Origin: CAXBGS01 sp963975425
GTDB taxonomy: Bacteria > Planctomycetota > Planctomycetia > Pirellulales > Pirellulaceae
Length of the DNA stretch: 64,000 nucleotides
Assembly: GCA_963975425.1 (NCBI GenBank)
Contig: CAXBGS010000013.1
Location: 1 to 64,000 of the forward strand
Direction of reading: 5' to 3'
The position numbers were made by a program, and so were the translations under genes. The notes under the pieces are model-generated. The model was not told the origin of the DNA and searched no databases. It saw only the letters and a program-made list of their open reading frames with translations. Positions 8,525-20,142 of the stretch are shown here, one piece after another. Each line of letters begins with the position of its first letter. Within the stretch, counting starts at the first letter, position 1.

Positions 8525-9100
8525 ATGAGCGAAAAAAAGATCCTGATGCTGGTAGGCGACTTCGTTGAAGACTATGAAGCGATGGTGCCGTTCCAAATCC
8601 TGCTGACAATGGGCCACGATGTCCACACGGTGTGCCCCGGGAAATCCGCTGGCGAGAGTGTTGCCACCGCGATTCACGACTTCGAAGGCGACCAAACCTA
8701 CAGCGAGAAGCCCGGACACCGGTTCGCCATCAACACGGATTTCGCGGGCCTCGACGAAACCCGCTATGACGCACTGGTGATCCCCGGCGGACGAGCACCA
8801 GAGTACCTGCGGCTGAATCCGCGAGTGCTGGACATCACGCGGCACTTTTTTGAAGCCTCCAAACCCGTCGCCGCGATCTGTCATGGGGCTCAGATACTCG
8901 CGGCGGCAGGCGTCTTGAACGGCCGGCAATGTAGTTGCTATCCCGCCTGCAGCCCGGAAGTCGCGGCGACTGGCGGCACTTACATCGAGCCGTCTGAGTC
9001 GATGGATTCGGTCCATGTCGACGGAAACCTCGTCACCGCCCCGGCATGGCCGGCCCACCCCGCCTGGATGCGCGAGTTCCTGAAGTTGCTGTCGATCTAG
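8525..9100 (+). CDS. DJ-1/PfpI family protein
   Basis: A 191-residue cytoplasmic protein of the class I glutamine amidotransferase-like DJ-1/PfpI superfamily (proteases, glyoxalases, chaperones). Visible are KILMLVGDFVEDYE with the conserved Glu15, the VIPGGRAPEYLR segment, and the nucleophile elbow AAICHGAQIL with Cys119-His120. The start at 8525 is chosen because it gives the canonical N-terminal beta strand and has GGAAGG about 12 bases upstream; the open frame extends to 8369 but that part is not family-like. A perfect hairpin follows the stop. Which activity it has cannot be told. Confidence 0.92.
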   Translation: MSEKKILMLVGDFVEDYEAMVPFQILLTMGHDVHTVCPGKSAGESVATAIHDFEGDQTYSEKPGHRFAINTDFAGLDETRYDALVIPGGRAPEYLRLNPRVLDITRHFFEASKPVAAICHGAQILAAAGVLNGRQCSCYPACSPEVAATGGTYIEPSESMDSVHVDGNLVTAPAWPAHPAWMREFLKLLSI

Positions 9101-9103
9101 ACC

Positions 9104-9141
9104 GGGCGAAGCCCTGCTTCCACCGAAACAGGGCTTCGCCC
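9104..9141 (+). terminator. Hairpin after the DJ-1/PfpI gene
   Basis: GGGCGAAGCCCTG (9104-9116) and CAGGGCTTCGCCC (9129-9141) form a perfect 13-bp stem with a 12-base loop, three bases after the stop. No U-run follows, so it may be an RNA-stabilising hairpin or a non-canonical terminator. Confidence 0.65.
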
Positions 9142-9255
9142 AACTTTCCATCGCTGGAGAGCCACAAGACAGGCAGCCCGAACAATCTGCACAATCTGAG
9201 CAAACCGCGGCGACAAATGCTTGCATGCCGCCCCCGATCCGCTTATTTTAACACC

Positions 9256-9267
9256 CCCACATGTGGG
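9256..9267. promoter_or_regulatory. 12-bp palindrome upstream of the PEP-CTERM gene
   Basis: CCCACATGTGGG is a perfect palindrome about 66 bases before the chosen start of the PEP-CTERM gene. A second small palindrome, CCATATGG, follows at 9288-9295. Either could be an operator; function is not shown. Confidence 0.3.
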
Positions 9268-9332
9268 ATGCTCTTATGGCCCTGCCATATGGTCATTCGG
9301 ATCGATCAATACATCATGCAAGAGTCAAAAGA

Positions 9333-10019
9333 ATGTCACGAAATTTGTTTCGACGCGTTGCCGCCTGTTCGGCGAGTCTACTTCTCCTTGCCGCAATCAG
9401 CGTGAACGCACATGCGGCCACCATCTTGCTGGACTTTGAAGGGTTAGCTAACGGTGAGGCCATCAACGATTTCTACAATGGAGGCCTTGGCAGTCTGGGC
9501 AGCGGTCCGGGCGTGAACCACGGCGTTACTTTTTCCACGAATGCACTCGTATCGATTGATTCGGATGCCGGTGGGAGCGGAAATTTTGGTGGCGAGCCAT
9601 CGCCGGACACGGCGATGTTCTTCCTCACCGGAGTCTCGGCGATCATGAACGTTCCGGCCGGTTTTGATACCGGATTCTCGTTCTTCTACTCAGCAATTCG
9701 AGATCCAGGCAGCGTCGATGTGTTCGATGGTATCGATGGCACAGGCGCCTTACTGGCAACGCTCACTCTGCCAACGACACCCAACAATGGCGCGCCGGAT
9801 CCCACGGGGACGTTCAGCCCGTTTGTTCCGATTGGTGTGGCATTCGCTGGCACCGCTCGATCGGTGTCTTTCGCGGGGGTTCAAAACCAAATCGGATTTG
9901 ACAATGTCACATTCGGAAGCGCCAACCCTGGCGGCCAAGTGCCAGAGCCGACGTCGATGGCGATGTTTGCCTGTGCCGGCATTGGCCTGATCTTTGGCCG
10001 ACGACGAAACAAGCGCTAG
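9333..10019 (+). CDS. PEP-CTERM sorting domain protein
   Basis: A 228-residue exported protein. The start at 9333 gives a clean signal peptide (MSRNLFRR, then a hydrophobic core ending in NAHA). The mature part is rich in Gly, Asp, Asn and Thr, opening with LLDFEGLANGE, which is typical of PEP-CTERM proteins. The C terminus has the sorting signal VPEPTS, a hydrophobic helix and GRRRNKR. Such proteins are cut and exported by an exosortase; none is encoded in this window. Followed by a strong hairpin terminator. The palindromes just upstream may be regulatory. Binding target or role unknown. Confidence 0.88.
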   Translation: MSRNLFRRVAACSASLLLLAAISVNAHAATILLDFEGLANGEAINDFYNGGLGSLGSGPGVNHGVTFSTNALVSIDSDAGGSGNFGGEPSPDTAMFFLTGVSAIMNVPAGFDTGFSFFYSAIRDPGSVDVFDGIDGTGALLATLTLPTTPNNGAPDPTGTFSPFVPIGVAFAGTARSVSFAGVQNQIGFDNVTFGSANPGGQVPEPTSMAMFACAGIGLIFGRRRNKR

Positions 10020-10041
10020 TACATCGCTGGACCCATATAGC

Positions 10042-10067
10042 AGCGACGGACCGAATGGTCCGTCGCT
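10042..10067 (+). terminator. Terminator hairpin after the PEP-CTERM gene
   Basis: AGCGACGGACC (10042-10052) pairs perfectly with GGTCCGTCGCT (10057-10067) around a GAAT tetraloop, 22 bases after the stop. No clear U-tract follows. Confidence 0.65.
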
Positions 10068-10110
10068 CGCTCAGGCGCATCAAAGCCAGCGGGCCGCTCG
10101 CAGACGCATG

Positions 10111-10190
10111 GTTTGCCAGAAGCTAAGTTTGCCAGAAGCTAAGTTTGCCAGAAGCCTGGTTTGCCGGTTAGGCGGTTTGCCGTCAAGCGA
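10111..10190. repeat. 16-bp tandem array, five copies decaying rightward
   Basis: Copies at 10111, 10127, 10143, 10159 and 10175 all begin GTTTGCC. The first two are identical (GTTTGCCAGAAGCTAA), the third differs in its last three bases, and the last two keep only the first seven bases and the spacing. It lies between the ends of two convergent genes. Confidence 0.9.
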
Positions 10191-10250
10191 ATCGATTGCT
10201 GAGCATTCGGGGCGGTGTCGCCTTCCATCCCCGGCTTTTCGATACGCGGC

Positions 10251-11291
10251 TTACAGCCGAACGGTCTGGCCGGTCTTCGCACTCTCGTAGATAGCTCGAA
10301 TGACTTCGACGCTGCGGCGGCCTTCGTATCCGTTCAAGACCGATGGTCGATCTTCATCGATGGCCGCGACGAGCTCTTCGAACATTTGCGTATGCCCGTC
10401 ATGGCTGATCGCGGAAGGGTCCGCGGCGCCGCCGCCGGACTTGGTCTTGCCGGCCATACGCTCGCGAATTTCATCATCTTCGGGCGTCTCGTTGGCAAAC
10501 TGCCACGTCACGATGTCCTCCTCGACCAACACAGCTGTCCCCTCGCTGCCCATCACTTCGATTCGTTTCAGAGCACCTGGGTAGGCGGTGGTCGTGGCTT
10601 CGATCACTCCCATCGCGCCGTTTGCAAACCGCAGCGTCGCCACCGCAACGTCTTCAACCTCGATACGCTCATGCGTCATCGTGTCGGTCATCGCGTGCAA
10701 CTCTTTCACCGGTCCCATTAACCACACGAGCAGGTCGACGCTATGAATGGCTTGGTTCATCAATGCGCCGCCGCCATCGATTTCCCAGGTACCACGCCAC
10801 GCTCCGCTGTCGTAATACTCTTGCGTGCGATACCACTTCACGTACGCGTCGCCCATCGTCAGCTTGCCAAAACGTCCCTGATCGACCGCCTGTTTGATCA
10901 GCCGACTGGATTCATGAAAGCGACTTTGAAACGCGGTCGCCAGTTTAACGCCGGCGTCTTCACAAGCCTTGATGATGTCATCACAGCGTTCGGTGGTGAT
11001 CTCGAGTGGTTTCTCGACAAACACGTGTTTACCGGCCTTCGCGGCCGCGACGGCGGGATCACGGTGAATGCCGCTGGGCGTGCAAATGGAAACGGCGTGA
11101 ATTTTTTCATCGGCCAGCATTGCATCAAGTGACTCGTATGCCGCACAGCCGTGCTTGGCGGCAAACTCTTGCGCTGCTTCGAACGGCTGGCTGACACACC
11201 CGACCAAGTGAGCACCATTGGCGTCCGCGATCGCCCGCGCGTGGAAATTCGCGATCATCCCGGTTCCCACTAGACCAATTCCAATACTCAT
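10251..11291 (-). CDS. Gfo/Idh/MocA family oxidoreductase
   Basis: A 346-residue NAD(P)-dependent oxidoreductase acting on sugars or cyclitols, without a signal peptide and so cytoplasmic. The N-terminal Rossmann motif is GIGLVGTGMIANFHA, and the family EKP motif is in VFVEKPLEIT (near residue 95), whose Lys is catalytic in characterised members. The C-terminal half has the family's mixed-sheet domain (GGALMNQAIHSVDLLVWLMG). ATG 11291 is chosen because the Rossmann strand begins there; the frame is open to 11726 but that part is Arg/Ser-rich and not family-like. Substrate cannot be predicted. Confidence 0.92.
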   Translation of the reverse strand: MSIGIGLVGTGMIANFHARAIADANGAHLVGCVSQPFEAAQEFAAKHGCAAYESLDAMLADEKIHAVSICTPSGIHRDPAVAAAKAGKHVFVEKPLEITTERCDDIIKACEDAGVKLATAFQSRFHESSRLIKQAVDQGRFGKLTMGDAYVKWYRTQEYYDSGAWRGTWEIDGGGALMNQAIHSVDLLVWLMGPVKELHAMTDTMTHERIEVEDVAVATLRFANGAMGVIEATTTAYPGALKRIEVMGSEGTAVLVEEDIVTWQFANETPEDDEIRERMAGKTKSGGGAADPSAISHDGHTQMFEELVAAIDEDRPSVLNGYEGRRSVEVIRAIYESAKTGQTVRL

Positions 11292-11541
11292 ACGTCTAAA
11301 CCCTTCGTCGAAGCCTTTGAAATACCAGTAAGCTCTTGAATTTCCTGCACGACACGAATAGCCCGATCGATTCGACTTGCGACAGAATCTTGAAGTCGCG
11401 GCCGTCTCGATGGCGGATCTGTCGATCATGTCCATCATTCGTTGGAACGTCGTGAGCCGAGGGATCGATCCCGGTGTTCGCGCACGACCGCCAACACGAT
11501 ACGTTCTTTTTTGATTCACACCACCGCCGGCTTGGGTTTTT

Positions 11542-14500
11542 GTGGCCAACACGACCGCCCCCACCGCAAATGAACTTCGCGATCTGCCTCGTCTGCTGGA
11601 CGAGTCGGCCGGGATTGGTGCGCGCATCGAGCGTCTGCGAATCGGCGAACGACCGGGTTTCGCCGGCGTGTGGGGCAGCGTCCGGGCCTTGCTTGCCGCG
11701 AGTATTGCCCGGCGGACACCCAACATCTTGATGCTGCTGCCTCAGGCTATCGATGCCGACATCGTCGCGGGCGATGCCGCGGCCTTTGGTCTCGAGAAAG
11801 CCTTGCCGCTTCCCCTGTCTTCGGCCACTGGGACCCAGGCGATCATTCGCGACACCGATTACGCCCAGCGCCTGCAAGTCCTGCAACAGCTTCGCGAGCG
11901 TGACGCCGATTCGATCGAGCCCATCTTGGTGACCGCGTACGTCGGTGCGGCCATGCAACTGGTGCCAACCCCTCAAGTTCTAGAGGATTCCACTCGAGAG
12001 CTTTCCGTCGGCGATGAGGTCGCTCCGGAAGAAATTCGCCGCTGGCTTGCCGAAGCCGGGTTCGTTGCGACCACCGCCGTCGGGCTGCCCGGCGAGTTTG
12101 CCACGCGAGGCGGGTTGTTGGACGTTTATAGCGCCGACCAGCCTTTGCCGATTCGTATCGAATGGTTTGGTGACGAGATTGAATCGATCCGGCGATTCGA
12201 TTTGGCAAGTCAGCGGAGTGTCGAATCGCTCAAGCGAATCGAAATTGCCGCCGTCGGCGTCGAACCCGAGGATCCACTCGCGGACGATCCGAACGCCGAC
12301 CCGTACGCAGACCCAGAACCGACAACATCTACCAATCCGGCCCCCGAGAACGATTCGCTTGGATTGATCACCGACTATCTGCCCGATGACACGCTGGTGA
12401 TCCTGGTGGATCCTCAGGACACGCGCAAAGCGGGCGAAGCGTTATACGAGCGCACGCGGGAACACGACACGTTCGCCGAGTACGAAACGCTGATCGATGC
12501 GCTGGGTCAGTTTCGCACGGTCACCGCGTCGACGATCGCCGAATCGTCCAGCGAGGAAACGATCGACGTGCAATCGTTGACTGCAGACAGCTATGCGTTG
12601 TCGTTGGATGAAACACGCAAACGGATCGATACCGCGGCGGCCGATCACGACATCATTCTGGTTGGTGACACGCCCGCCGACGGTGAACGACTGGGCGAAT
12701 TGCTAAGCACCAGCGAGGCCGCGACACACGGACGGCTGCACATCTGTGTGGCAGAGCTGAGCGGCGGTTTTCAATTGACGCAGCTGCAACTGTTGGTCCT
12801 GACCGGTGCGGAACTGTTCCACCGCAGCCCCGTGCGCCGCGGCCGAACCCGCGCACCGGGCAAACCGATTTCGAGCTCGATGCAGCTGTCGCCCGGCGAC
12901 CTGGTCGTGCACCTGTCGCACGGTATTGGTTTGTACCGCGGCCTGCAACACATCGAAAAGAACGGCCAACACGTCGAACACTTGATGATCGAGTACGACG
13001 GAGGGTCCAAAATCTATGTTCCCGCGTCGCGAATCGGCTTGGTCCAACGCTATGTCGGTGGCACCAAGAACCAGCCGCGGTTGGCCAAGATCGGTGGCAA
13101 GTCGTGGGCGCGTCAACAGAAGGCCGCCGAATCAGCTGTCACCGATATGGCCAGCGAATTGCTAGAGATGCAAGCGACTCGCGACACACGGCAAGGCATC
13201 ACATTCGACTTTGACAATGAGTGGCAGCGGCAATTTGACGCCAGCTTTCCGTACGTCGAAACGCCGGACCAGGTCACCGCAATCCGTTCATCCAAGGTCG
13301 ATATGGAAACCGGCAAACCGATGGATCGCCTGATCTGCGGCGACGTCGGTTTCGGGAAAACGGAAGTCGCGATGCGAGCGGCATTCAAAGCGGTCGCAAG
13401 CGGATACCAGGTCGCGGTATTGGTTCCCACCACGGTGCTGGCAGAACAGCATTTCCATAACTTCAAGAATCGGATGGCAGAGTTTCCGGTCGAGATCGCA
13501 AAGCTCAGCCGGTTCTGCACCGCCGCCGAGCAGCGACAAACGGTAAAGGACCTGCGCGTTGGAAAAGTCGACATCGTTGTCGGCACCCATCGGTTGGCCA
13601 GCAAGGATGTCGACTTCGCACGACTTGGCTTGGTCGTGATCGACGAGGAACAACGTTTCGGCGTCGCCGTCAAAGAGCGACTAAAAACGCTGCATAGCAA
13701 CGTGGATGTGATGACACTGTCCGCCACACCCATCCCGCGAACACTTCACATGGCGCTGGTCGGTGTGCGCGACATCAGCAATCTGGAAACACCACCAGCA
13801 GAACGACGGGCTGTTGAAACGAAAGTCACGCGTTGGAGCGATCAATTGATACGCGATGCCATCGTGCGTGAACTGAATCGTGGCGGGCAAATCTTTTTTG
13901 TCCACAACCGCATTGGTGACATGCCCGCGGTGGTCGAGAAAATCAAGCGGATCGTCCCCGAGGTTCGCATCGGCATTGGACACGGCCGCATGGGTGAACA
14001 CGAGCTGGAACAGGTCATGGTTGACTTCATCGATCACAAGTTTGATTTGCTATTGGCGACCACCATCGTCGAAAGTGGTCTGGATATTCCGAACGCCAAT
14101 ACCATCTTCATCGACGACGCGGATCGATACGGTCTGAGCGATCTGCATCAGCTGCGTGGCCGAGTCGGTCGATACAAACATCAAGCGTTCTGCTATTTGA
14201 TGATCGCCGAACACAAACACCTGTCGCCGGAAGCGACGAAGCGACTGCGCGCGATTGAAGAGTACAGTCAGATGGGTGCGGGGTTCGCCATCTCAATGCG
14301 AGACTTGGAAATTCGCGGTGCCGGAAACCTGTTGGGCAGCCAACAAAGCGGCCATATCGCGGCGATCGGCTACGAGATGTATTGTCAATTGCTCGAAGAC
14401 GCCGTCCGTCAAATCAAGAAACTGCCGCCCAAGTTGACCGCCGACGTAGACGTCGACCTACCGGTCGAGGCTTATCTGTCGGAAGACTATGTCCCCGACC

Positions 14501-14919
14501 TGCGACATAAAATCGACTTGTATCGGCGGATCGCCAAAATCGACAACGCCGTTCATATCGACGAGATTCGTGACGAACTGCAAGACCGATTCGGACCGCT
14601 GCCGCCGCCTGCGGAAAGAATGCTGGAACTCGCCGAGCTTCGCCTCGATGCCGCCGCGTGGCAAATTGCGGCGATCACGCATGACGCCAGATTCATCGTG
14701 CTGCATTTCACCGATCGCCGGCGTATCGAACATCTGGCGAGCAAATCGCCCATTCCCGTTCGCATTGTCGACGACCGAAAAGCCTACATACCGATCGTGC
14801 CTCAGAAACGCCCCGGCACCAAAGCACCGCCGCCTAAATCCCATCCGGGCATCGACATCACCAATCCCACGGGCGAAGGTTGGTTGAAACTTGCCCGAAC
14901 GGTGCTGCACTTGGGATAG
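11542..14919 (+). CDS. mfd: Transcription-repair coupling factor Mfd
   Basis: Removes RNA polymerase stalled at DNA lesions and recruits UvrA; cytoplasmic ATPase of 1125 residues, normal for the family. Domain order fits Mfd: UvrB-like N-terminal part (about 1-330), CarD-like RNA-polymerase-interacting domain beginning LSPGDLVVHLSHGIGLYRG (about 448-520), RecG-like motor with Walker A GDVGFGKTE (about 597), DEEQ box (about 698) and motif VI QLRGRVGR (about 870), then the TRCF C-terminal domain (LRHKIDLYRRIAKI). The frame begins at GTG 11542, the first possible start after an in-frame TGA at 11512. A short acidic Asp/Pro-rich insert sits near 240-275. Confidence 0.96.
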   Translation: MANTTAPTANELRDLPRLLDESAGIGARIERLRIGERPGFAGVWGSVRALLAASIARRTPNILMLLPQAIDADIVAGDAAAFGLEKALPLPLSSATGTQAIIRDTDYAQRLQVLQQLRERDADSIEPILVTAYVGAAMQLVPTPQVLEDSTRELSVGDEVAPEEIRRWLAEAGFVATTAVGLPGEFATRGGLLDVYSADQPLPIRIEWFGDEIESIRRFDLASQRSVESLKRIEIAAVGVEPEDPLADDPNADPYADPEPTTSTNPAPENDSLGLITDYLPDDTLVILVDPQDTRKAGEALYERTREHDTFAEYETLIDALGQFRTVTASTIAESSSEETIDVQSLTADSYALSLDETRKRIDTAAADHDIILVGDTPADGERLGELLSTSEAATHGRLHICVAELSGGFQLTQLQLLVLTGAELFHRSPVRRGRTRAPGKPISSSMQLSPGDLVVHLSHGIGLYRGLQHIEKNGQHVEHLMIEYDGGSKIYVPASRIGLVQRYVGGTKNQPRLAKIGGKSWARQQKAAESAVTDMASELLEMQATRDTRQGITFDFDNEWQRQFDASFPYVETPDQVTAIRSSKVDMETGKPMDRLICGDVGFGKTEVAMRAAFKAVASGYQVAVLVPTTVLAEQHFHNFKNRMAEFPVEIAKLSRFCTAAEQRQTVKDLRVGKVDIVVGTHRLASKDVDFARLGLVVIDEEQRFGVAVKERLKTLHSNVDVMTLSATPIPRTLHMALVGVRDISNLETPPAERRAVETKVTRWSDQLIRDAIVRELNRGGQIFFVHNRIGDMPAVVEKIKRIVPEVRIGIGHGRMGEHELEQVMVDFIDHKFDLLLATTIVESGLDIPNANTIFIDDADRYGLSDLHQLRGRVGRYKHQAFCYLMIAEHKHLSPEATKRLRAIEEYSQMGAGFAISMRDLEIRGAGNLLGSQQSGHIAAIGYEMYCQLLEDAVRQIKKLPPKLTADVDVDLPVEAYLSEDYVPDLRHKIDLYRRIAKIDNAVHIDEIRDELQDRFGPLPPPAERMLELAELRLDAAAWQIAAITHDARFIVLHFTDRRRIEHLASKSPIPVRIVDDRKAYIPIVPQKRPGTKAPPPKSHPGIDITNPTGEGWLKLARTVLHLG

Positions 14920-14997
14920 CCGCCAACCCGTTGGCATGCCTGTGACCGCGCGAAGAAATCGCGGCGATTTCAGAATCGTGGCGTTATAGAAAACGCT

Positions 14998-15026
14998 GCT
15001 TAGCGGCGCGGGGTGCGCCGATAAGC
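14998..15026. terminator. Hairpin between mfd and the convergent hydrolase-fold gene
   Basis: GCTTA-G-CGGCGC (14998-15009) pairs with GCGCCG-A-TAAGC (15015-15026) around GGGGT, with one internal mismatch. It could end transcripts from both sides. A smaller dyad, GAAATCGC/GCGATTTC, lies at 14955-14971. Confidence 0.5.
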
Positions 15027-15106
15027 GATGTGAGTCATTCAACGCCAGGTAGCTCGCCGTGTTCGTCTTTCTCGGTGGCGACAACCGAGCGACAATGCCC
15101 GCCGCA

Positions 15107-16138
15107 CTATTGGCGTTCGACCCAAGGATTTTCGTCGTCCGAAATCGTTACGTTTTCGGTGATGAATTTTACGATCGCAGGAATCACTGACGAGGACTCC
15201 TTCAACAGCGCCTGACCGCTTAGGCTTGTTTTGACCGTCTTCAGTTCCAGCCCTTGCGATTCGCCACGTGACATTTTTTTCTTGATGACGTCCAAACGTT
15301 TGTGGATACGCGTCGTTTCTTCGGCTTCGGGACTGGTCGCGCCACCGACCAGCATGATGGGCAATCGAACAAGATTCTTATCGGATAGCGTCGAGTCCAG
15401 TGGTACACCTTTCACGACTTTCTCGGGCGAGATCATGATCAACGCCTTCACATCCTGACCTTGCTTGACGTTGCCAACGCTGGGAAATTTCCAATCTCGG
15501 ACCGCCCAGTGAGCCGCCATCACGCAACCTTCTTGCACGCCGATGACGACCAATGCGTTCAGGTTTAATAGCTCCTCGTTATTTTCATCTTTCAGAAACT
15601 GCTTGGCCTCTTCGAGATCGTATTTGATGATGTTCTCAACATCACGTTTGGACATTCTTGCGATGTTGAACGACTTCGTCGCGCCGCGCGAGTCGACGTA
15701 CTCACGGCTGCCACCGTGACCGCGATAATCCGGAATCAAAACGGCACAGCCTGCCTGTCGAAGCGATGCCGCCAGTTTGGCGTAGGGCCCCATCTGGCCT
15801 TCCCATTCGTGAACAAGTAAGACGGTGATGCCTTCCTTGCCCTTTTCCGATGGAAAATAGGCGGCCCGCAGATTGACTCCGTCTTTGGTTTTGAGCGTGA
15901 CCGGACGTGGCTTCAGTTTTGGGTCTTCGACTTTGCCTCGCGGCTGGGCCGACGCCGCTTGCATCGTCAGCAAGATGACGGCGGCGACCGCAAACAGGTA
16001 AGCCAGCACGCTGGGCAAACACTCGCGTGTCGATGACTGTGCAAGTTCCAGCGGTGCAAGATTCGACTGAGCGAGAGTCGACTGAGCATTATTTCGTAGA
16101 GGTGCCATCTTTTCTCGGGGAGGTGCCATCTTATTCAT
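15107..16138 (-). CDS. Secreted alpha/beta-hydrolase-fold protein lacking the usual nucleophile
   Basis: A 343-residue exported protein; the hydrophobic segment YLFAVAAVILLTM ends at ASAQ. The fold is supported by LLVHEWEGQMGPY (oxyanion region) and PDYRGHGGS. The nucleophile elbow, where GxSxG is expected, reads VVIGVQEGCVMAA, so Gln replaces the catalytic Ser. The usual acid and His are also not obvious, so it may be a non-catalytic member. Start choice is uncertain: ATG 16186, 16138 (GGAA 11 bases upstream, used here), 16129 and 16108 all precede the signal, and the N-terminal part is built of small DNA duplications. Alternative: an enzyme using different residues. Confidence 0.75.
   Translation of the reverse strand: MNKMAPPREKMAPLRNNAQSTLAQSNLAPLELAQSSTRECLPSVLAYLFAVAAVILLTMQAASAQPRGKVEDPKLKPRPVTLKTKDGVNLRAAYFPSEKGKEGITVLLVHEWEGQMGPYAKLAASLRQAGCAVLIPDYRGHGGSREYVDSRGATKSFNIARMSKRDVENIIKYDLEEAKQFLKDENNEELLNLNALVVIGVQEGCVMAAHWAVRDWKFPSVGNVKQGQDVKALIMISPEKVVKGVPLDSTLSDKNLVRLPIMLVGGATSPEAEETTRIHKRLDVIKKKMSRGESQGLELKTVKTSLSGQALLKESSSVIPAIVKFITENVTISDDENPWVERQ
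16063..16132. repeat. Short tandem duplications in the 5' end of the hydrolase-fold gene
   Basis: TCGACTGAGC occurs at 16063-16072 and 16078-16087 (period 15). AGGTGCCATCTT occurs at 16100-16111 and 16121-16132 (period 21) and carries a Met codon of the gene in each copy, giving KMAPPRE and KMAPLRN. Confidence 0.8.
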
Positions 16139-16445
16139 AAAAGTTTTCCGTCGCTTCCAAGACTGTTGCCGCCGACGAACCACCACGACGGGCGATTCAA
16201 CCGGACAATTCGATACAGAACCTCGGCATGATCCAGCGCCGATTTACAGACGCGCCGACGATGCCGATGATATCGAATGTCAACTCGCTGCAGATGAAAC
16301 GAACACGCTGCAGCGCAAACTAACCATTGTTATGAGGTTAGACGCGCCGCCTGCCTCGGTCAAACAGTCACCGCGGCCGAACCCTTTTCTGACCGATTCG
16401 TTTGCGATGACTCTATTTTCTCTCGCGATCTTTCACCCTAGGGAT

Positions 16446-16459
16446 CGATTGGCCAATCG
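16446..16459. promoter_or_regulatory. 14-bp palindrome upstream of the PVC cytochrome gene
   Basis: CGATTGGCCAATCG is a perfect palindrome ending 19 bases before a consensus -10 box, so placed where an operator or activator site would sit. Confidence 0.35.
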
Positions 16460-16478
16460 GCAGCCGCCGCATCTGGGC

Positions 16479-16484
16479 TATAAT
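16479..16484 (+). promoter_or_regulatory. Candidate -10 box for the PVC cytochrome gene
   Basis: A consensus TATAAT lies 58 bases before the start codon at 16543. The expected -35 position has no good TTGACA; TTGGCC at 16449 is too far (24 bases), so an activator at the adjacent palindrome is possible. Confidence 0.4.
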
Positions 16485-16542
16485 CTTTGCTGATTTCGCA
16501 TGCACGTCATCCCCGCCCCCTTTCTCACCCAGCTTTTCCCTG

Positions 16543-20028
<3,486 letters not shown>

Positions 20029-20040
20029 ACTTACAAACGG

Positions 20041-20055
20041 ACCAAAAATTTTGGT
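20041..20055. promoter_or_regulatory. AT-rich dyad after the PVC cytochrome gene
   Basis: ACCAAAA and TTTTGGT flank a central AT at 20041-20055, about 90 bases before the next gene. It is too tight for a normal stem-loop and could be a protein-binding site. Confidence 0.25.
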
Positions 20056-20142
20056 GACGAACAACGTCTGCTTTGTGTTGACGTGCCCAATCAATCACCG
20101 CGCGATCATCACTTATCCATTCCGCCGAGAAGGCCTGCAAAC

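Larger units (their letters stand above)
16187..16542. other. Divergent promoter region, about 356 bases
   Basis: Between the hydrolase-fold gene (leftward) and the PVC cytochrome gene (rightward). It holds a 6-bp dyad CTAACC/GGTTAG (16320-16341), the 14-bp palindrome and the TATAAT listed separately. No gene seen. Confidence 0.5.

Noticed and set aside
10111..10190. CRISPR array
   Set aside because: Units are 16 bp, contiguous, with no unique spacers and no cas genes.
11296..11976. Leftward open frame of 226 codons overlapping the mfd start
   Set aside because: No recognisable family; lies over the intergenic region and the 5' end of mfd in antisense.
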